Shown here: piece by piece, positions 10,981 to 22,888 of the stretch
Layout: each line of letters starts with the position of its first letter
Numbering within the stretch: the stretch's first letter is position 1
Source: Ulota crispa
Taxonomy: Eukaryota > Streptophyta > Bryopsida > Orthotrichales > Orthotrichaceae
Reading direction: 5' to 3'
Assembly (NCBI GenBank): GCA_963920765.1
Contig: OY987246.1
Coordinates: 14,008,868-14,072,867 of the forward strand
Length of the DNA stretch: 64,000 nucleotides
Position numbers and translations under genes: made by a program
Notes under the pieces: generated by a model
The model's input: only the letters and a program-made list of their open reading frames with translations
The model's database searches: none
What the model was told of the DNA's origin: nothing

Positions 10981-13900
10981 ATCCCAGTCCCTTGTTAAGT
11001 TATAAACGGAAAAATACATTTTTGAAAAGTCTCATTATTCTTACAAAAAAACTATTGACAATTAGTTCCTAGTTTACTTTTTTTAATTTTTAATTTTATT
11101 TTATTTTGCTACACTCAATCCCTAAAGCAATGTTCTACTCTGCTAGGTGACAGTTTTTTCATTTCTATGTAAATGTTACTCACTGAATACGGACTTTGGG
11201 ACTAATTTTTAAGTTATAGGTCCCAATTTTCAACCTCCCAATCAATTAACATTTGAGAGTTAATCGGAATCTGAGACATATTGGGCATTGCCTTCTATTG
11301 CATTAAAGACAAATTCAAACCTTCTCTAATCGTGTTGCATTGAAAAGATTACCTTTTACTATTTTACTAAAATAATGGACGTCAAACTAGATTGTAGAGA
11401 ATGAGCTTCAAAAAATAAACTTTAATTGTTTCCACTAGTTTTGAGAACAAGCAAGCACACATAAAAAATTTAAAAAACTACAAAACCGCAAATGGCAAAA
11501 TTTTGAACATGATGTTGATTTTTGGTGTCTCAATTTTATATGCATTTGTTGTTTATTTCTTTACTATTGTTGGATGCCTCTCGCAAATAAATCCTTTAGG
11601 ACATCCAAGCCTCAACTTTAGCTATCTATCTTAGACCGTGGTACTGCATGTGAACCAATATTTGAAATTTTGCATCCAGTTACCATTTTTAGGCTCATTG
11701 ATATGAAGGAAAACATTGAAGGAAATGGACACTTACTATTTCAAAAGAAAAAAGAAAAAATACTTGCCCTTTACAACTTGAAATCAGAACCGTGTGGAAA
11801 TAAAAAAACAAACAAACAAATTTACCTCCCTAATCCATTTTGAAATCCAATAATTTCTTCATTTGAGACTCAAATTGAAGGGTATAAGTTGAACTCAAAC
11901 ACTACTCTAAGAGCTTAATTTCTACTCGGCTTAAATTACTTTGAATACCCCTCAAACCCAGTCATTAATTACAATCTTGAGTTTTTCTTGTTGGAAACTA
12001 ATGTATCATGCATTCTTTCCTTGACATTATTTGTTTTTTTAAGGACTTCTACAATTGTGAAATAAACTAAAGAAACCAAATTACATAGAAAAACTTCAAA
12101 TGAAGATTAATAATCAATATCATTTGTAGCATATACGAAAAACTAAATTTCAAAACTAGGGTAAAGTAAAATAAATTCTTCTCCTCCAACTTATTCAAAA
12201 ATTCTATGTATCATAAATAATTTCCTATTTCACTGTTGACTTGTTAAACATATACGTAATTTAGAAATTTGAATAAAAACTTATATACCATTGTACATCA
12301 TTTGATTTGAAGGCTTGTATATCCCAAATGACTGATGCTTTACTATTTTTAACTTAACTTCTAATCCAAACGAGGCTAAACATGTCAACCTCAAATCCCT
12401 CAACACTCGACTTACAACTTAATTGTAGTGTCCTTGTATCCATATTATCACCTTTTCAACCATGAATTCTATATCACCATTTTTGCCTCAACCAAAGTAA
12501 TTCAGTTTTTAGTTTGCTTAGAATCCTCCACTTCCTGTTCATTGAGTTTCTTTAAGAACCACTTCCAAAATCTTTGGGAATTTCCAAAAATGAGCAAGGA
12601 TACATATAAATAGCATATGACATTTTTTGAATCAATTGTCTCTTCAAATTGTTTACGAGAAATTATTTGTACATGATTTGTAAATTCTATTATTAAGTAT
12701 TAAGGTATAATTTTTTTTCATATATAAATAAATTCTAATAATTAAGTCCATCTTACAATAAGAAACTCCTGAGGAGCTTCTTTACCTGAAGTAACTTTAT
12801 CATTAAGAGTTTTGTGTAAAAATTGACCTTAACAAGGATTAAAAAAAATAACGCCACATTGACCTAACAAATGTAAAATTTATTTAATTTATCCAAATTT
12901 TTTAAGTGAATCACATGCAAACCTTTTATATAACTGAAGGAAACTTATCAATTAAAAAGAACTTGAAGCCTTAACAAGACTCTATTAAACCACTGTAGAA
13001 ATTGAAAGATAAAATAGGTGGAAATACCAAATATCTCCCAACGCTTTTTTGGGGCAAATTTGCACCAAAGTCTTACATACAACTTGTGGAAGATAGCTGA
13101 AATCACCAAATCCTTCTTAACGAAGTATCAGGTTTGTGAATACTTGAATGAATGTTACCAATAGTAGTCAACTGTACATATGATGTTCTATCCATTTTTT
13201 CTACACATGCATGCATTCATAAGAGTACAAAATCACAAAACAATTACAAAAGGGGCACACAATCTGAAGTATTAATCGAAGGCACGCCTACACTAGTGTT
13301 GGTACCCTGTTAGTCAAGTGGCAAAAAAAAAAGTTGCCTCAGAGCAAGAAGATACAGTATATGCAATAAAAATTTAAGTATGATCTTGAAAATGAGGCAA
13401 GAAGGAACACAACACAAGTGCATATGAGCAGAGAGTGATGGGACTTGGAAAGACCAAAGGTTGAGAACAAACGACAAGCAATTGCCATCATGCAACATGG
13501 GGCAGTAGTGAGTACTTAGAAGTGGTGATATTATGGGTGCGCCCTTATTTGTTATTTCTTTTAATCAATGTTTTTGGTATACTAAATAGTGCATTTAAGT
13601 TGTTCCATATTGGTTTCTTGGCATTTTACTACATATAAAATTTTATTGATGCTACAATAATTTTCATAATTATAGCAACAAATAAATTTTAACAACAATT
13701 GGCAACATTAATGACGCTCTCAGGAAACAAACTAGTAGTGTCAAGGTTGTAAACTGCGTGAAACTCTAATACTTCGAGAGTTGCATCTGTCTCAAGTGGG
13801 TCAAGTGATGAGTCATGAGGTGACTTTATAAGATAAGGCAACCTAATTATTAAGGTAACCAGAACATTTAGTTAAGATAGTTAAAGCATCACCACCTGAC

Positions 13901-14161
13901 CTGTAGGAAATCATCCTAGGGGATGACAAGTGCGGCTTGTTTCTAGTGCTCAATAGTAATCTCCCTACCTGTCAAACTAGGTAGAATAGTGTTCAACCAA
14001 CATACCAAGCCTTCTTGTTTGAAAAAGCAGATAGATTCTCCATCATGGCTTAGCCAACTTATTAATTGTTCAAAGAAAAGCAATGTTAGAAAGAGTTGCC
14101 GTGCACTACAAAAATTCCAATTTTGCAATGCAAGAGAGAATTTTTTTTGTGAGTCTAAGCA
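10981..14161. other. AT-rich intergenic DNA
   Basis: Long homopolymer and AT-rich runs, with no ORF of interest. I see no gene and no well-bounded element. Confidence 0.6.
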
Positions 14162-14165
14162 TTAA

Positions 14166-15104
14166 CCCCTAAAGAATTGTTGTCCCTTTGGGGGACAAAT
14201 GGGATTCCGGGCATGTACCTATGGCTAAACTACTTTGTGTGATTTCTTGAAAATTTGATTGCAGGTAGAGAATTCAAAGATCTATTTGGACATCCAACTT
14301 TTTCTTCATTTCAACATTTATTGAAGAAGTTGTGCATGAATTTTTGGGAAACCGAGGAGGGCAAGCAACCCAAAATTTATTTAAATTTTGCATTTTTTTT
14401 GAAATGAAAATCTAAAAGTGGTTCTTTAGATATGTGTACATGTGGGAAGCTTTGAATCATTCAATTTTGATTGATGAGTGAGAAGTTTTAGTTTGCAAGT
14501 AGGTATGGGACTCCCAAACCTCCATTCCTTTTACCCCTTGTAAAATTTGGTGCTTTACTTTTTTGAGCTCTTTGTGTATTTTCGTTTTGACTTTTTTTTT
14601 CCAAGTTGTAGTAGACTAAGATTCCTTGGTTTTCACCAATTGGATCACAATAGTTCAAATTTTTGAATTTTACATTTATCCTCCATTTTTGCCTAGTGTA
14701 TATGCAAATTTCATGGCCTTATGGCATTGCAAGATTTTACAAAGTATGATTCACACCTCCAATTCATTTGAAAAATCTCCCATACTTACCTAACTTGGTC
14801 TTCTACATGACAAAAAAAATCTCAACTTTGAGAAGAGCAACTATTTAGATGTAGGAGAGGTCAAAGGCTTTTGAAATTTTTGGGCTGCAAGGAAAAAATA
14901 TTTTTTTTGCACTTCAAATGTGAATTTCTCACTCCTCTACATTTAGAATGAGCTAATTTTTCCCACAAGTACCTCCCATAGTCTAGGGCAAGATCCTACG
15001 GTTGGATTTTAAAAAACAAACTAATTTTTCACCTTTCTATTCATTGCCATAGAAGTGGCAGTTTTCAATGACTTTTGCAAAAAAAGGGTTCACTCCTTTA
15101 GAGG
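14166..15104 (+). mobile_element. TTAA-flanked long element, copy A (939 bp)
   Basis: It begins CCCCTAAAGAATTG after TTAA (14162-14165) and ends ACTCCTTTAGAGG before TTAA (15105-15108). The interior matches 51665..52588 and the inverted 30786..31914 in order, for example GGGCATGTACCTATGG, GAATTCAAAGAT and GCCATAGAAGTGGCAGTTTT. There is no transposase ORF. Confidence 0.88.
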
Positions 15105-15565
15105 TTAACTCCCTCCTTTTCATCCAAAAGTGTACCTAACACAATGTTTTGCCGAACATGTGGAGATACTATTAGTGATTATGTGCCATTCTTGAAAAAT
15201 TCTAAATCATACTACTAAAATCCCTATGATCCTTGGAATATCACATCTCAACCTTTGCAATATTACATTTTATCTAACACATGAAAATTTGAATAAAATT
15301 CTAAAGGTGGATGCGTATGCCAATAGCTAATCTTACTACCAAACTTTCAATGCCCCTTGTAATATCAAATCTCTACCTCTGTGGTATCACATCTCTAGTC
15401 TCTATGATATTATCACATAGATACAATTTAAATGTTTATTGAAATCTTTACTTTGCATTCTATTTAACATAAAAAAATCCAAAAAAAGTTATAATGGTGA
15501 ATGGGTAGTGTAGCAAGAGCCAACTGCTAGTGTAAAATAAAAACAAAAATAAAAACCTCTTAAAT

Positions 15566-15660
15566 CAACCTACCATGGTTTTAGGTACTTCGGTTCAAAG
15601 GTGGTCCATTGCCTCACTGATATTTACAAGTAGTACAGTAAGGTAGGAGGTTCTTAAAGC
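15566..15660 (+). repeat. Duplicated segment, copy 1 of a repeat upstream of the GT47 gene
   Basis: It contains GGTTTTAGGTACTTCGGTTC and AAAGGTGGTCCATTGCCT, then CTCACTGATATTTACAAGTA. The first blocks recur at 16043-16090 and the last at about 16831-16860. Confidence 0.7.
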
Positions 15661-15671
15661 ATGCAAGCTCT

Positions 15672-15773
15672 AAAATGATGCACCTCCTCAAATGTACTTT
15701 GTTTGTACATGTTTTTTCTCATAGCCCTTCAACAAAGTACAATCAATGTACATTTGAGGAGGTGCACCATTTT
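15672..15773. repeat. Short inverted repeat
   Basis: Arms AAAATGATGCACCTCCTCAA and its reverse complement, extending to the GTACATTTGAGGAGGTGC type, surround a loop of about 50 bp. It is a small foldback and is non-coding. Confidence 0.75.
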
Positions 15774-16001
15774 AGAACCCTATGAACTTTCCACTTCAAA
15801 ATTTCATAACTAATTCTGCAAAGTTCCAAAAAATATGAAATAACTTGGGTTAAATGCCAATTCCTCTTGTCTTTCAAGGAAAATTTACTGGAAAATATTC
15901 CAAAATGTTTTACCTACCCAAACTTCAGTTTCAGCCCTCAGATGCTCCATTTATGAGCCTCCTACTCTAGGGGTCAAGTGCTCCATATTAGAACCTCCTC
16001 T

Positions 16002-16092
16002 TACGGCAGTAGGTAACCGTCCATCGTGGGAAAAGGAAGAATGCCACGTGGTTTTAGGTTCTTCGATTCAAAGGTGGTCCATTGCCTGCCAG
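16002..16092 (+). repeat. Duplicated segment, copy 2
   Basis: It contains GGCAGTAGGTAACCGTCCAT, GGGAAAAGGAAGAATGCCAC, then GGTTTTAGGTTCTTCGATTC and AAAGGTGGTCCATTGCCTGC. It shares its second half with 15566-15660 and its first half with 16831-16902. Confidence 0.7.
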
Positions 16093-16411
16093 TGAAAACG
16101 TTTTGATGCTAATTATGGCTTTTTTGCTACACCAAAATTGGTGTGGCTGATTGTTCTGTAGTATTTTTGAAAAAATATAAAATATTTAGCCAACTTTTAT
16201 GCACGGGTTTGGCAATAGGAACCCTAATTTTAGGGTTTCACTTGATGTCGTCTCATTCTATTAGTACAATATTTTAATTTCTCACAAAACCATCATAAAA
16301 TTTAGTTTTGATGAAAAGTTCAAAGCATCCAACTTTAAGGTAGCATCATCCATAGGCGTTGTGTCCCCATGGGCGTCACGTGACAGTGGTAGGGTTAATT
16401 AATAAAAAATA

Positions 16412-16470
16412 AATGGTTGTGGGTGATGGATTGATGGTTATGGGTGATGGATTGATGGTTGTGGGTGACA
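16412..16470 (+). repeat. Short tandem repeat, period about 24 bp
   Basis: GGTTGTGGGTGATGGATTGA is repeated about 2.5 times with single-base variation. Confidence 0.75.
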
Positions 16471-16830
16471 ACATGACGGTTTTGAGTACCCATCTCACTA
16501 TTTAAGAACCAACAAGCCTTGTTTTTAGGATCTCTTACACATGGTTCTTACAATTTTAGTGATTTGGACTTTAAAAAATCCTTGTGAACAAATGCTTGCA
16601 GTTGGAACCTTGAAATTGATGCCAATATTTTTGGTTTCCACTTCCTAACTTACAATATTTTTTTCAAAGTTAGTCAATTATTTTACCTACTCCAAAACCC
16701 TTATTTCCACGCTTATGGGTGCGCCTACTTTACATCTGTAAAAAAGTGTAGCCATCCTTGCTACTCAACCATTTTTTGGTTAGAAAAAAAACTAAGTCCA
16801 CTTCATCCAAAATATTTTCACTGTTGCCTG

Positions 16831-18347
16831 CCTCACTGATACAAGTAGTGACGGTAGTAGGTAACCTTTTCATCCAGGGAAAAGGAAGTCAGAATGCCAC
16901 GTTTGCGATCAAGGAAAGCTGCTGTTGCAGTAAATCTCTGACGCCCGCACTAATTGCCTGAAATAGGCCTTTCTGCGCACACGACCCGCCTCCAGCGCCA
17001 CAAACTCCGCCCTCGCATGCCAACATCCTCGTCCTCGTCCATCGCTTGTCGCCCTTCGCGCTCGCCGCTGCAGCCGCGTCCAAAGCAGCACCCTTTTCTG
17101 TTCTTATCCGTTCTTGATGCACTTACAGGGGCTCGGCAGTACCTTTAATGGACAATGCCTCGTTCCTCACTGTTGTTGCAGCTGCTTCTGACATTGCACA
17201 GTCTGCGCACACTTTGCTCTGCAGCCCTCACCAGCCACGACCTCTGATTACGTTGGCACAACCATTTGCCAATACCGTCGAGCAGTGCTGTGGATGTTGA
17301 ATGACGAATTTTGAATACCAGGTGTGTGTGTAATATGCGTTGTTCGGGATTTCCGCCCTTTTGTTTTCGTTAGGAATTGACCCCGGATTGTGAGGTGACG
17401 TTCGCATTTGAAGATTTGAACGCCTTGGAGGTGGTGATGGTGGTGGACCTTCAGGCAGGCTGTGTTCAAATTTGGCTGTTTTAATTTTATTACCGTGAAG
17501 TTAGTTAGTTAGGTTCGGTCGATTTGTCTTCGTTATTATTTTTCTTCGTTTCGTTTTTTAGGATTTTCATTAAGATAGGTCGTCGTTAAGTTACTCGCCA
17601 TTTGTAAATTGGAATTGGTAGCGAAGCCTGCGGGCAGTTGTGTGGTTTGACTGCGTCCGACTTTAGATCTGATGCGCGGCATGCCATCTGGGAATTTTGC
17701 GTAGAAAATTGATTGAAAGCCTGACGAATGGCTTGAGCGATGTACGGAATTTGAAGTTAGGGTTCATTGAGCGGTAATTTGACGCTGTTTTTCTACTTGC
17801 AGGGTGTTGGGAAAGGGCCTTGGTTAAATATGATGTGAATGCAATTAGTTGCTATTCATTCTTATGATTTGTTTGCTTGCAATTGCCGAATCTTGGCGGT
17901 GCTGCTACAATGGTGGTTGAATGCGGAATTTGTGGTCAAATGCGACGTGTTGATAGCAAGCTTGGGAGGCCTCAAACTGCAGCTAACGTTCTTTGTAAGA
18001 ATGTGTATTAGCTGGAGAGATATTTGTGATTTCGGACGGACGCAATATTGAAGCCAATAAGTGTGGGAGCTTGCTTTGATGGCGTTAAATGAGGGGTTGC
18101 ATATGCACATGATGGTGAACGGAGATCCTGACAGGATGAATAGCAAGTATTTAATGGTAAAGATCTGAGCCTTTGAGGTAGTTACATTCATCAGAACCGT
18201 TCTCACCTCCGGGAATTTTACTGGCTATGTGCGAATTGCGAGACGAGTATATTCATGAGGAATTCTGAAGAATATTTTATGGTTTTTGACTATTTTACAC
18301 ATTTGTGGTGGGACGGATAAGGTTGTGCAAAAGTCCACTTTATTGCA
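16831..18347 (+). promoter_or_regulatory. Promoter and 5' leader region of the GT47 gene
   Basis: 16831-16902 holds a third copy of the upstream duplicated segment. About 16900-17250 is GC- and CpG-rich and resembles a transcription start region. 17250-18347 is non-coding leader, probably with a 5'UTR intron. The short ORFs here (16954-17148, 17839-18051) have no features. Confidence 0.45.
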
Positions 18348-20289
18348 ATGGCGTCAGGTGACGATCAACAACCGTACAGGGTTGACAAAGTCATGAAACG
18401 GGTAAAGGACTTTTCTCCGACAAAGGCAACCTTAGGAGAGCTGCAGAATGATTTTACTGTTTCTGCCTTCTTTCCGAACGAGGTGAAATCGACTTGGCCA
18501 TTTCGTTTGCGGTTGTGGCGTGGATACGGAGAATGGACTTCACGAAGTTATATACTTTCTCTCATCTCTATTCTCTCCATATTCGCTCTGTCAGGCTCCT
18601 TTATCTTTACTTATTCAATGAGAGCCCCGTCTAAATTGATAGAAGGAAATGATACAAACCCAAAGTTAGGTCTTTCATGGGAGGAATCGAAATTGCTCGG
18701 TGACCAAAGATATGTATATACCTCAAGTTCGTCAAGGTCTGTCCTGGGCAGCGCTGATCAGGATGTGTACCCTGGTGATGGAGGCGGAGGGGCTCCTTTT
18801 GGTTGCAATTCCAAAAGTGCGAAACTAAAGCTCTTCATGTACGATCTTCCTCCTAAGTTCCACTATGGTATGCTTGTGGACAAGGCTTACACGGGTGGAC
18901 AGATATGGCCAAAGAATGTGACCGATGTTCCATTGTATGCTGGAGGCCTTTACCAGCAGCACAGCCCCGAGTACTGGCTCACCACCGACTTACTCACGTC
19001 AAGTATGGCAGGTCGCCGATCCCCCTGCACAGCGTTTCGAGTCAGTGATTGGAAGGAAGCAGACCTTATATTTGTTCCTTTCTTTGCGTCGTTAGCCTAC
19101 AACAAGTATACGAAGTCGGAACGCAAAGCGGGAGCTGCAGAGCTGAATTTACTCGGTGACAAAAATCAGAAGCTGCAAGAGAATTTGTTGACATATCTGA
19201 GGAAGCAGCCCCCATGGCAAGCTTCAGGTGGCAAGGACCATATCCTTGTCATCCATCACCCGAACAGCTTCTTTGCAATGAGAGATTTCTTTAGGAATGT
19301 TATGTACGTGGTTGCAGATTTCGGTCGCTATGCCCCTGACGTGGCTAATATGGAGAAGGATATTGTGGCTCCATACAAACATGTGATTCCCTCGTTTGTT
19401 GATGATACGACTGTGTTTGAAGACCGCGACAACCTCCTGTTTTTCCAGGGTACCATCCATAGGAAGCAGGTTTGTCCATCATCTTTCTCGGGTCATACCT
19501 TCTGTGGATGACAAATGTTTAAGCTGGAATAGGTTGTGCAAACTCTTGGCCAATTTGTATGGAATGAACATATATATAGAGCTGATTGCTGTCACACAAG
19601 GGAAAGGATTCTTGCTGCAACGTTGGTCAATGAAATTTGCTTGGATGGCCAGGCTCTTATGTCATCTTGTCCAGTCAACGACGATGAAGAAGATGGAAAG
19701 AACATCTAGAAATTTGTCAGTGCTTTGGATTTGACCTTCCAAGGCTAACCCTCCCTTCGTTTCGTTAAATTGTGTGTAGGGTGGTGTCATCCGAAAGCAA
19801 CTCTACGAGATGCTGAAAGATGAAAAAGGAGTACATTTTGAAGAAGGGTCCAGTGGGCGTGAAGGCATTAATAGCGCAACGATGGGCATGCGGAGATCCA
19901 AGTTTTGTCTCAACATTGCTGGTGATACGCCTTCCTCAAACCGTCTATTTGATGCAATTGCGAGCCATTGTATTCCTGTCATCATCAGTGACGACATCGA
20001 GGTCCCATTCGAGGACGAGTTGGATTACTCTGAGTTCTGTATCTTCATCAAGACGACAGATGCACTCCAGGAGAATTTTGTGATCAATTTCTTGAGAAAA
20101 GTCAGCAAAAATGAATGGACGGTTCTGTGGAAGAGATTAATAGCAGTGTCTCGTCATTTTGAGTACCAGAATCCCACGAAACCTTACGATGCCGTTAACA
20201 TGGTGTGGAGAGCTATCGCTCGGAGAGTGCCGTCAGTGAAGCTGCTACTTCACAAGGACAAGCATTATTCGAGGACAGTGCGAAGTTGA
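18348..20289 (+). CDS. GT47 exostosin-family glycosyltransferase (exons 18348..19469, 19780..20289)
   Basis: A type II Golgi membrane glycosyltransferase, expected to build cell-wall polysaccharide or glycoprotein glycan; the donor and acceptor cannot be read from sequence. The protein is 543 aa: a cytosolic N-tail, one membrane segment at about residues 68-89, a stem, then the exostosin domain from about residue 160. Visible blocks are LKLFMYDLPPKFHYG, GGLYQQHSPEYWLTTDLL, ADLIFVPFFASLAYN, KDHILVIHHPNSF, VADFGRY, EKDIVAPYKHVIPSF, LLFFQGTIHRKQ, then in exon 2 SKFCLNIAGDTPSSNRLFDA and PVIISDDIEVPFED. The 310-bp intron splices in phase 0 (CAG|GTTTGT to TAG|GGTGGT). Reading past the first donor gives a false end at 19511. 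The start ATG at 18348 gives the usual short basic N-tail. It is in the plant GT47 family; the subgroup is uncertain. Confidence 0.93.
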
Positions 20290-22039
20290 ATAGGACAGGT
20301 AAAATCAGAGCGCTGAGCACAATAATCTGCTTATATCTATAAACGAGAAATGCATTCTTTGTTGAATGGCTCTACTTCCAAGATGGGTATTGAGCATTGC
20401 TAGAGACCGGGATTCCCTGGTATGCTTATTTTGCAGATGAGTGGTACAAAAATTTGAGTGCTTTCTCCTGTTCAAGACGCGTCTTGGAATCTGATAAGCT
20501 CCAGGTTCCTTCTTCCTGTGAAGTCGCCTCGGTTTCAACGGATCTGTGTAGAATAGGACTACATTTATAGTTTTAAATTATAAGTCCGTTTGTGTTGTCC
20601 AAGCCAGTGGGTACTTGAATAGAAGGAATGTCATACTCTGTTACATTTGCTACGTCTTTTGGGCAACTCCTTTGTAAAGGCTGTTTGCAATTCTCTCTTT
20701 CAAATCAAACCAAAGGCCGAGTTGAGGTTGACAGCGGTGTTTCATGAAGTCTATTTGGGCATTCACGCTTTAATGCGTCCACAGGAACTGTTTATGTTCA
20801 TGCATGGTCTTTTGGGACATTGATATTGCTCTGGCTGCAGGCTGCGTGTTACAACGAATGTGTTTGAAGCTCTACTGCATTATTTAAAATCTTCATCTTT
20901 CTGATATGAAGAGTACTCGTGGTTCAATTTTTTAGAATTGCAGATGCTGTTTTACTAGCATTCTGGTTGTGTGTGCCTTGAGCTTGAAGTCCTTAAGTTG
21001 TTCAGTTTCATATGGTCATATACCAATTGAGTACACCATAATATGAGTTTATCAACGTGGTGAAATCACAAATCTGGATTTCTTGTTAGTTGTGTTCAAA
21101 TTTGTTTGAGGGAGACTTTGAATTCTGTATTGTGGCTCATTTTTTTCCATAGATTACAATATGGTAAATTTTAGAAATTCCAGCATTTTCCCCATGTGCA
21201 ACTTTTTGGAAATTTTCTCCCTGGAGTCCTAACTAAGCATTGAAAGATAGTCTCCATTTTAACCCCTAAATGCCAATGCACCCGATTTCGGTGTTCAGAA
21301 AACTTTGGGAAACTTTGAAACCCTGTTGAAGGCACGGATTTGATTATTTTAAGGTTTTTTTTCAATTGTTTTTGGTGAAAGCTAAAATGTAAGTATACAT
21401 TTTGTGTCATGAATAGTGTCATTGAGCCTATGACAAGTTTCCACATTGAAAAGACAAGCATCAAGTTGAGAAAAAAATGAAAATTTCCCTTGGGCAATAA
21501 AGGCCCTTTTACTGAAATTTTGTCATTTAACAAAACCTAAAAGTGCTTTTGGACTAATTTCACTTGGAATGTATTTGTTACGGAAATTCAAATTCATTCA
21601 CTATTGAATTTTCTTTCATTCATAATGAATTTTGGGTCAATAATTGAAGCTAAAATAATTCTTTATATAAGGCAATTGCACTTTGGCAATTGCATTGCAG
21701 GCTCATTTGTGAAATTGTGGTCATGGATTTTGAAAGGGAGCCATTAGTTTTCAAGTAACAATAGGTGGTTGTTTCCCAAGTTTGTATCCAAAAGGTTGTC
21801 AAATTGCATTAAAAGTTTCATGCGGCTCCAAAAAAAGTATAAATATATGTACTCATCCACATTCAATCACAAATAACTTAAAATCCGCATGGCCAATTTG
21901 AATTTTTTGGGTAGCTCCATCTAAAAGCCTTGAAGTTCAAGATTCTACGGTTACACTTTAGTTTTGGTGTTTAAATAATGATCTTACAAGGATAATTCAA
22001 AAACTTCAAAATTGACTTCCAAAAACAAGAAAATCATCC
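20290..22039 (+). other. 3' flank of the GT47 gene and AT-rich spacer
   Basis: Proximal sequence is probably 3'UTR. A lone TTAA-flanked terminus TTAACCCCTAAATGCC lies at about 21260-21275 without a clear partner nearby. No gene is seen. Confidence 0.5.
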
Positions 22040-22297
22040 TTCGGAAAGGTTTTACAAATACACTTGGACCAAAATTTTCAGGCGTTTGTTTTATTGTGCA
22101 GTGTCACTTATTTCTCCCTTTGTGCGCACACCACTTCTTTTTTATTATGTATGCGCACAAAGGAAGAACGGAAGTGACATACACAACAAAATAAACACCT
22201 AAAATTTTTAGTCCAAGGTTATTTGTGAAATTTCTGAAAAAGCAAGAATATCTACAAAAGTATGGCAAACTTCATGGATATCCATGAAACTTTCCCT
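22040..22297. mobile_element. Foldback MITE (GGGAAAATTTCATGGATA family), left-truncated copy
   Basis: Right end GGATATCCATGAAACTTTCC; the interior has CTTTGTGCGCACA inverted against TGCGCACAAAGGAAG, and ACCAAAATTTTCAGGCG. It matches 22986..23293 and the copies in the anion-channel introns. Confidence 0.8.
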
Positions 22298-22379
22298 AAA
22301 TCATACTCCGTATTATATATTTCCTATATTCATATTTATGTTGTAATACACTATAAATAGATTTTTTGAAATCTTGATC

Positions 22380-22888
22380 AGATTTTTAGCCGATATTCAA
22401 ATTTCAACCGATTTTTTGTAATTTCAACCGGTTGACAAGACACTACCTGCCGGTTCTCTCCGGATCTCCCCGGACGTTGGTCAGGTCGCACCGGCAGATG
22501 CCATGTCCACCCGGTCACCCACACCGGTTCCCGTTTCGCATGCTCGCTCACGACCCGTTCTTCGAGGTTTTGCCAGAAAGTGTTCTCGCAGTCCAAGCCT
22601 CAATCGATCCATTCCATTCCATAATTCCATTCCATTCCTGGCCTGGCCTTGGCTTGCAGGTCTTCTCGGTTGCTTTTGTCGGAGTGGCGATTGATCTCCG
22701 TGACAGACATTCATCATGATCACTCTTTGATGCTTCATCATGATACAACCAAACCCCAGGACCAGAAGCAGAAGCAGGGGCACCGATCGCTTTGGATTGT
22801 CTTCTTAATTTCAGGATTCGGGTTGCTGGCGGAGTGAGCGCGCTTGATCGGTTGGATTTCGCAATCGAAAGTGTGCTTTTTTACCAGG
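22380..22888 (+). promoter_or_regulatory. Promoter and 5' leader region of the MEMO gene
   Basis: A CpG-rich island (about 22430-22860) contrasts sharply with AT-rich flanks and runs directly into the first coding exon. It includes a repeated CATTCCATTCCATAATTCCA run. ORFs on both strands here look like composition effects. Confidence 0.5.

Noticed and set aside
19396-19734. ORF continuing past GT47 exon 1
   Set aside because: It starts in another frame and covers the intron; the GT/AG junction at 19469/19780 restores the conserved exostosin sequence.
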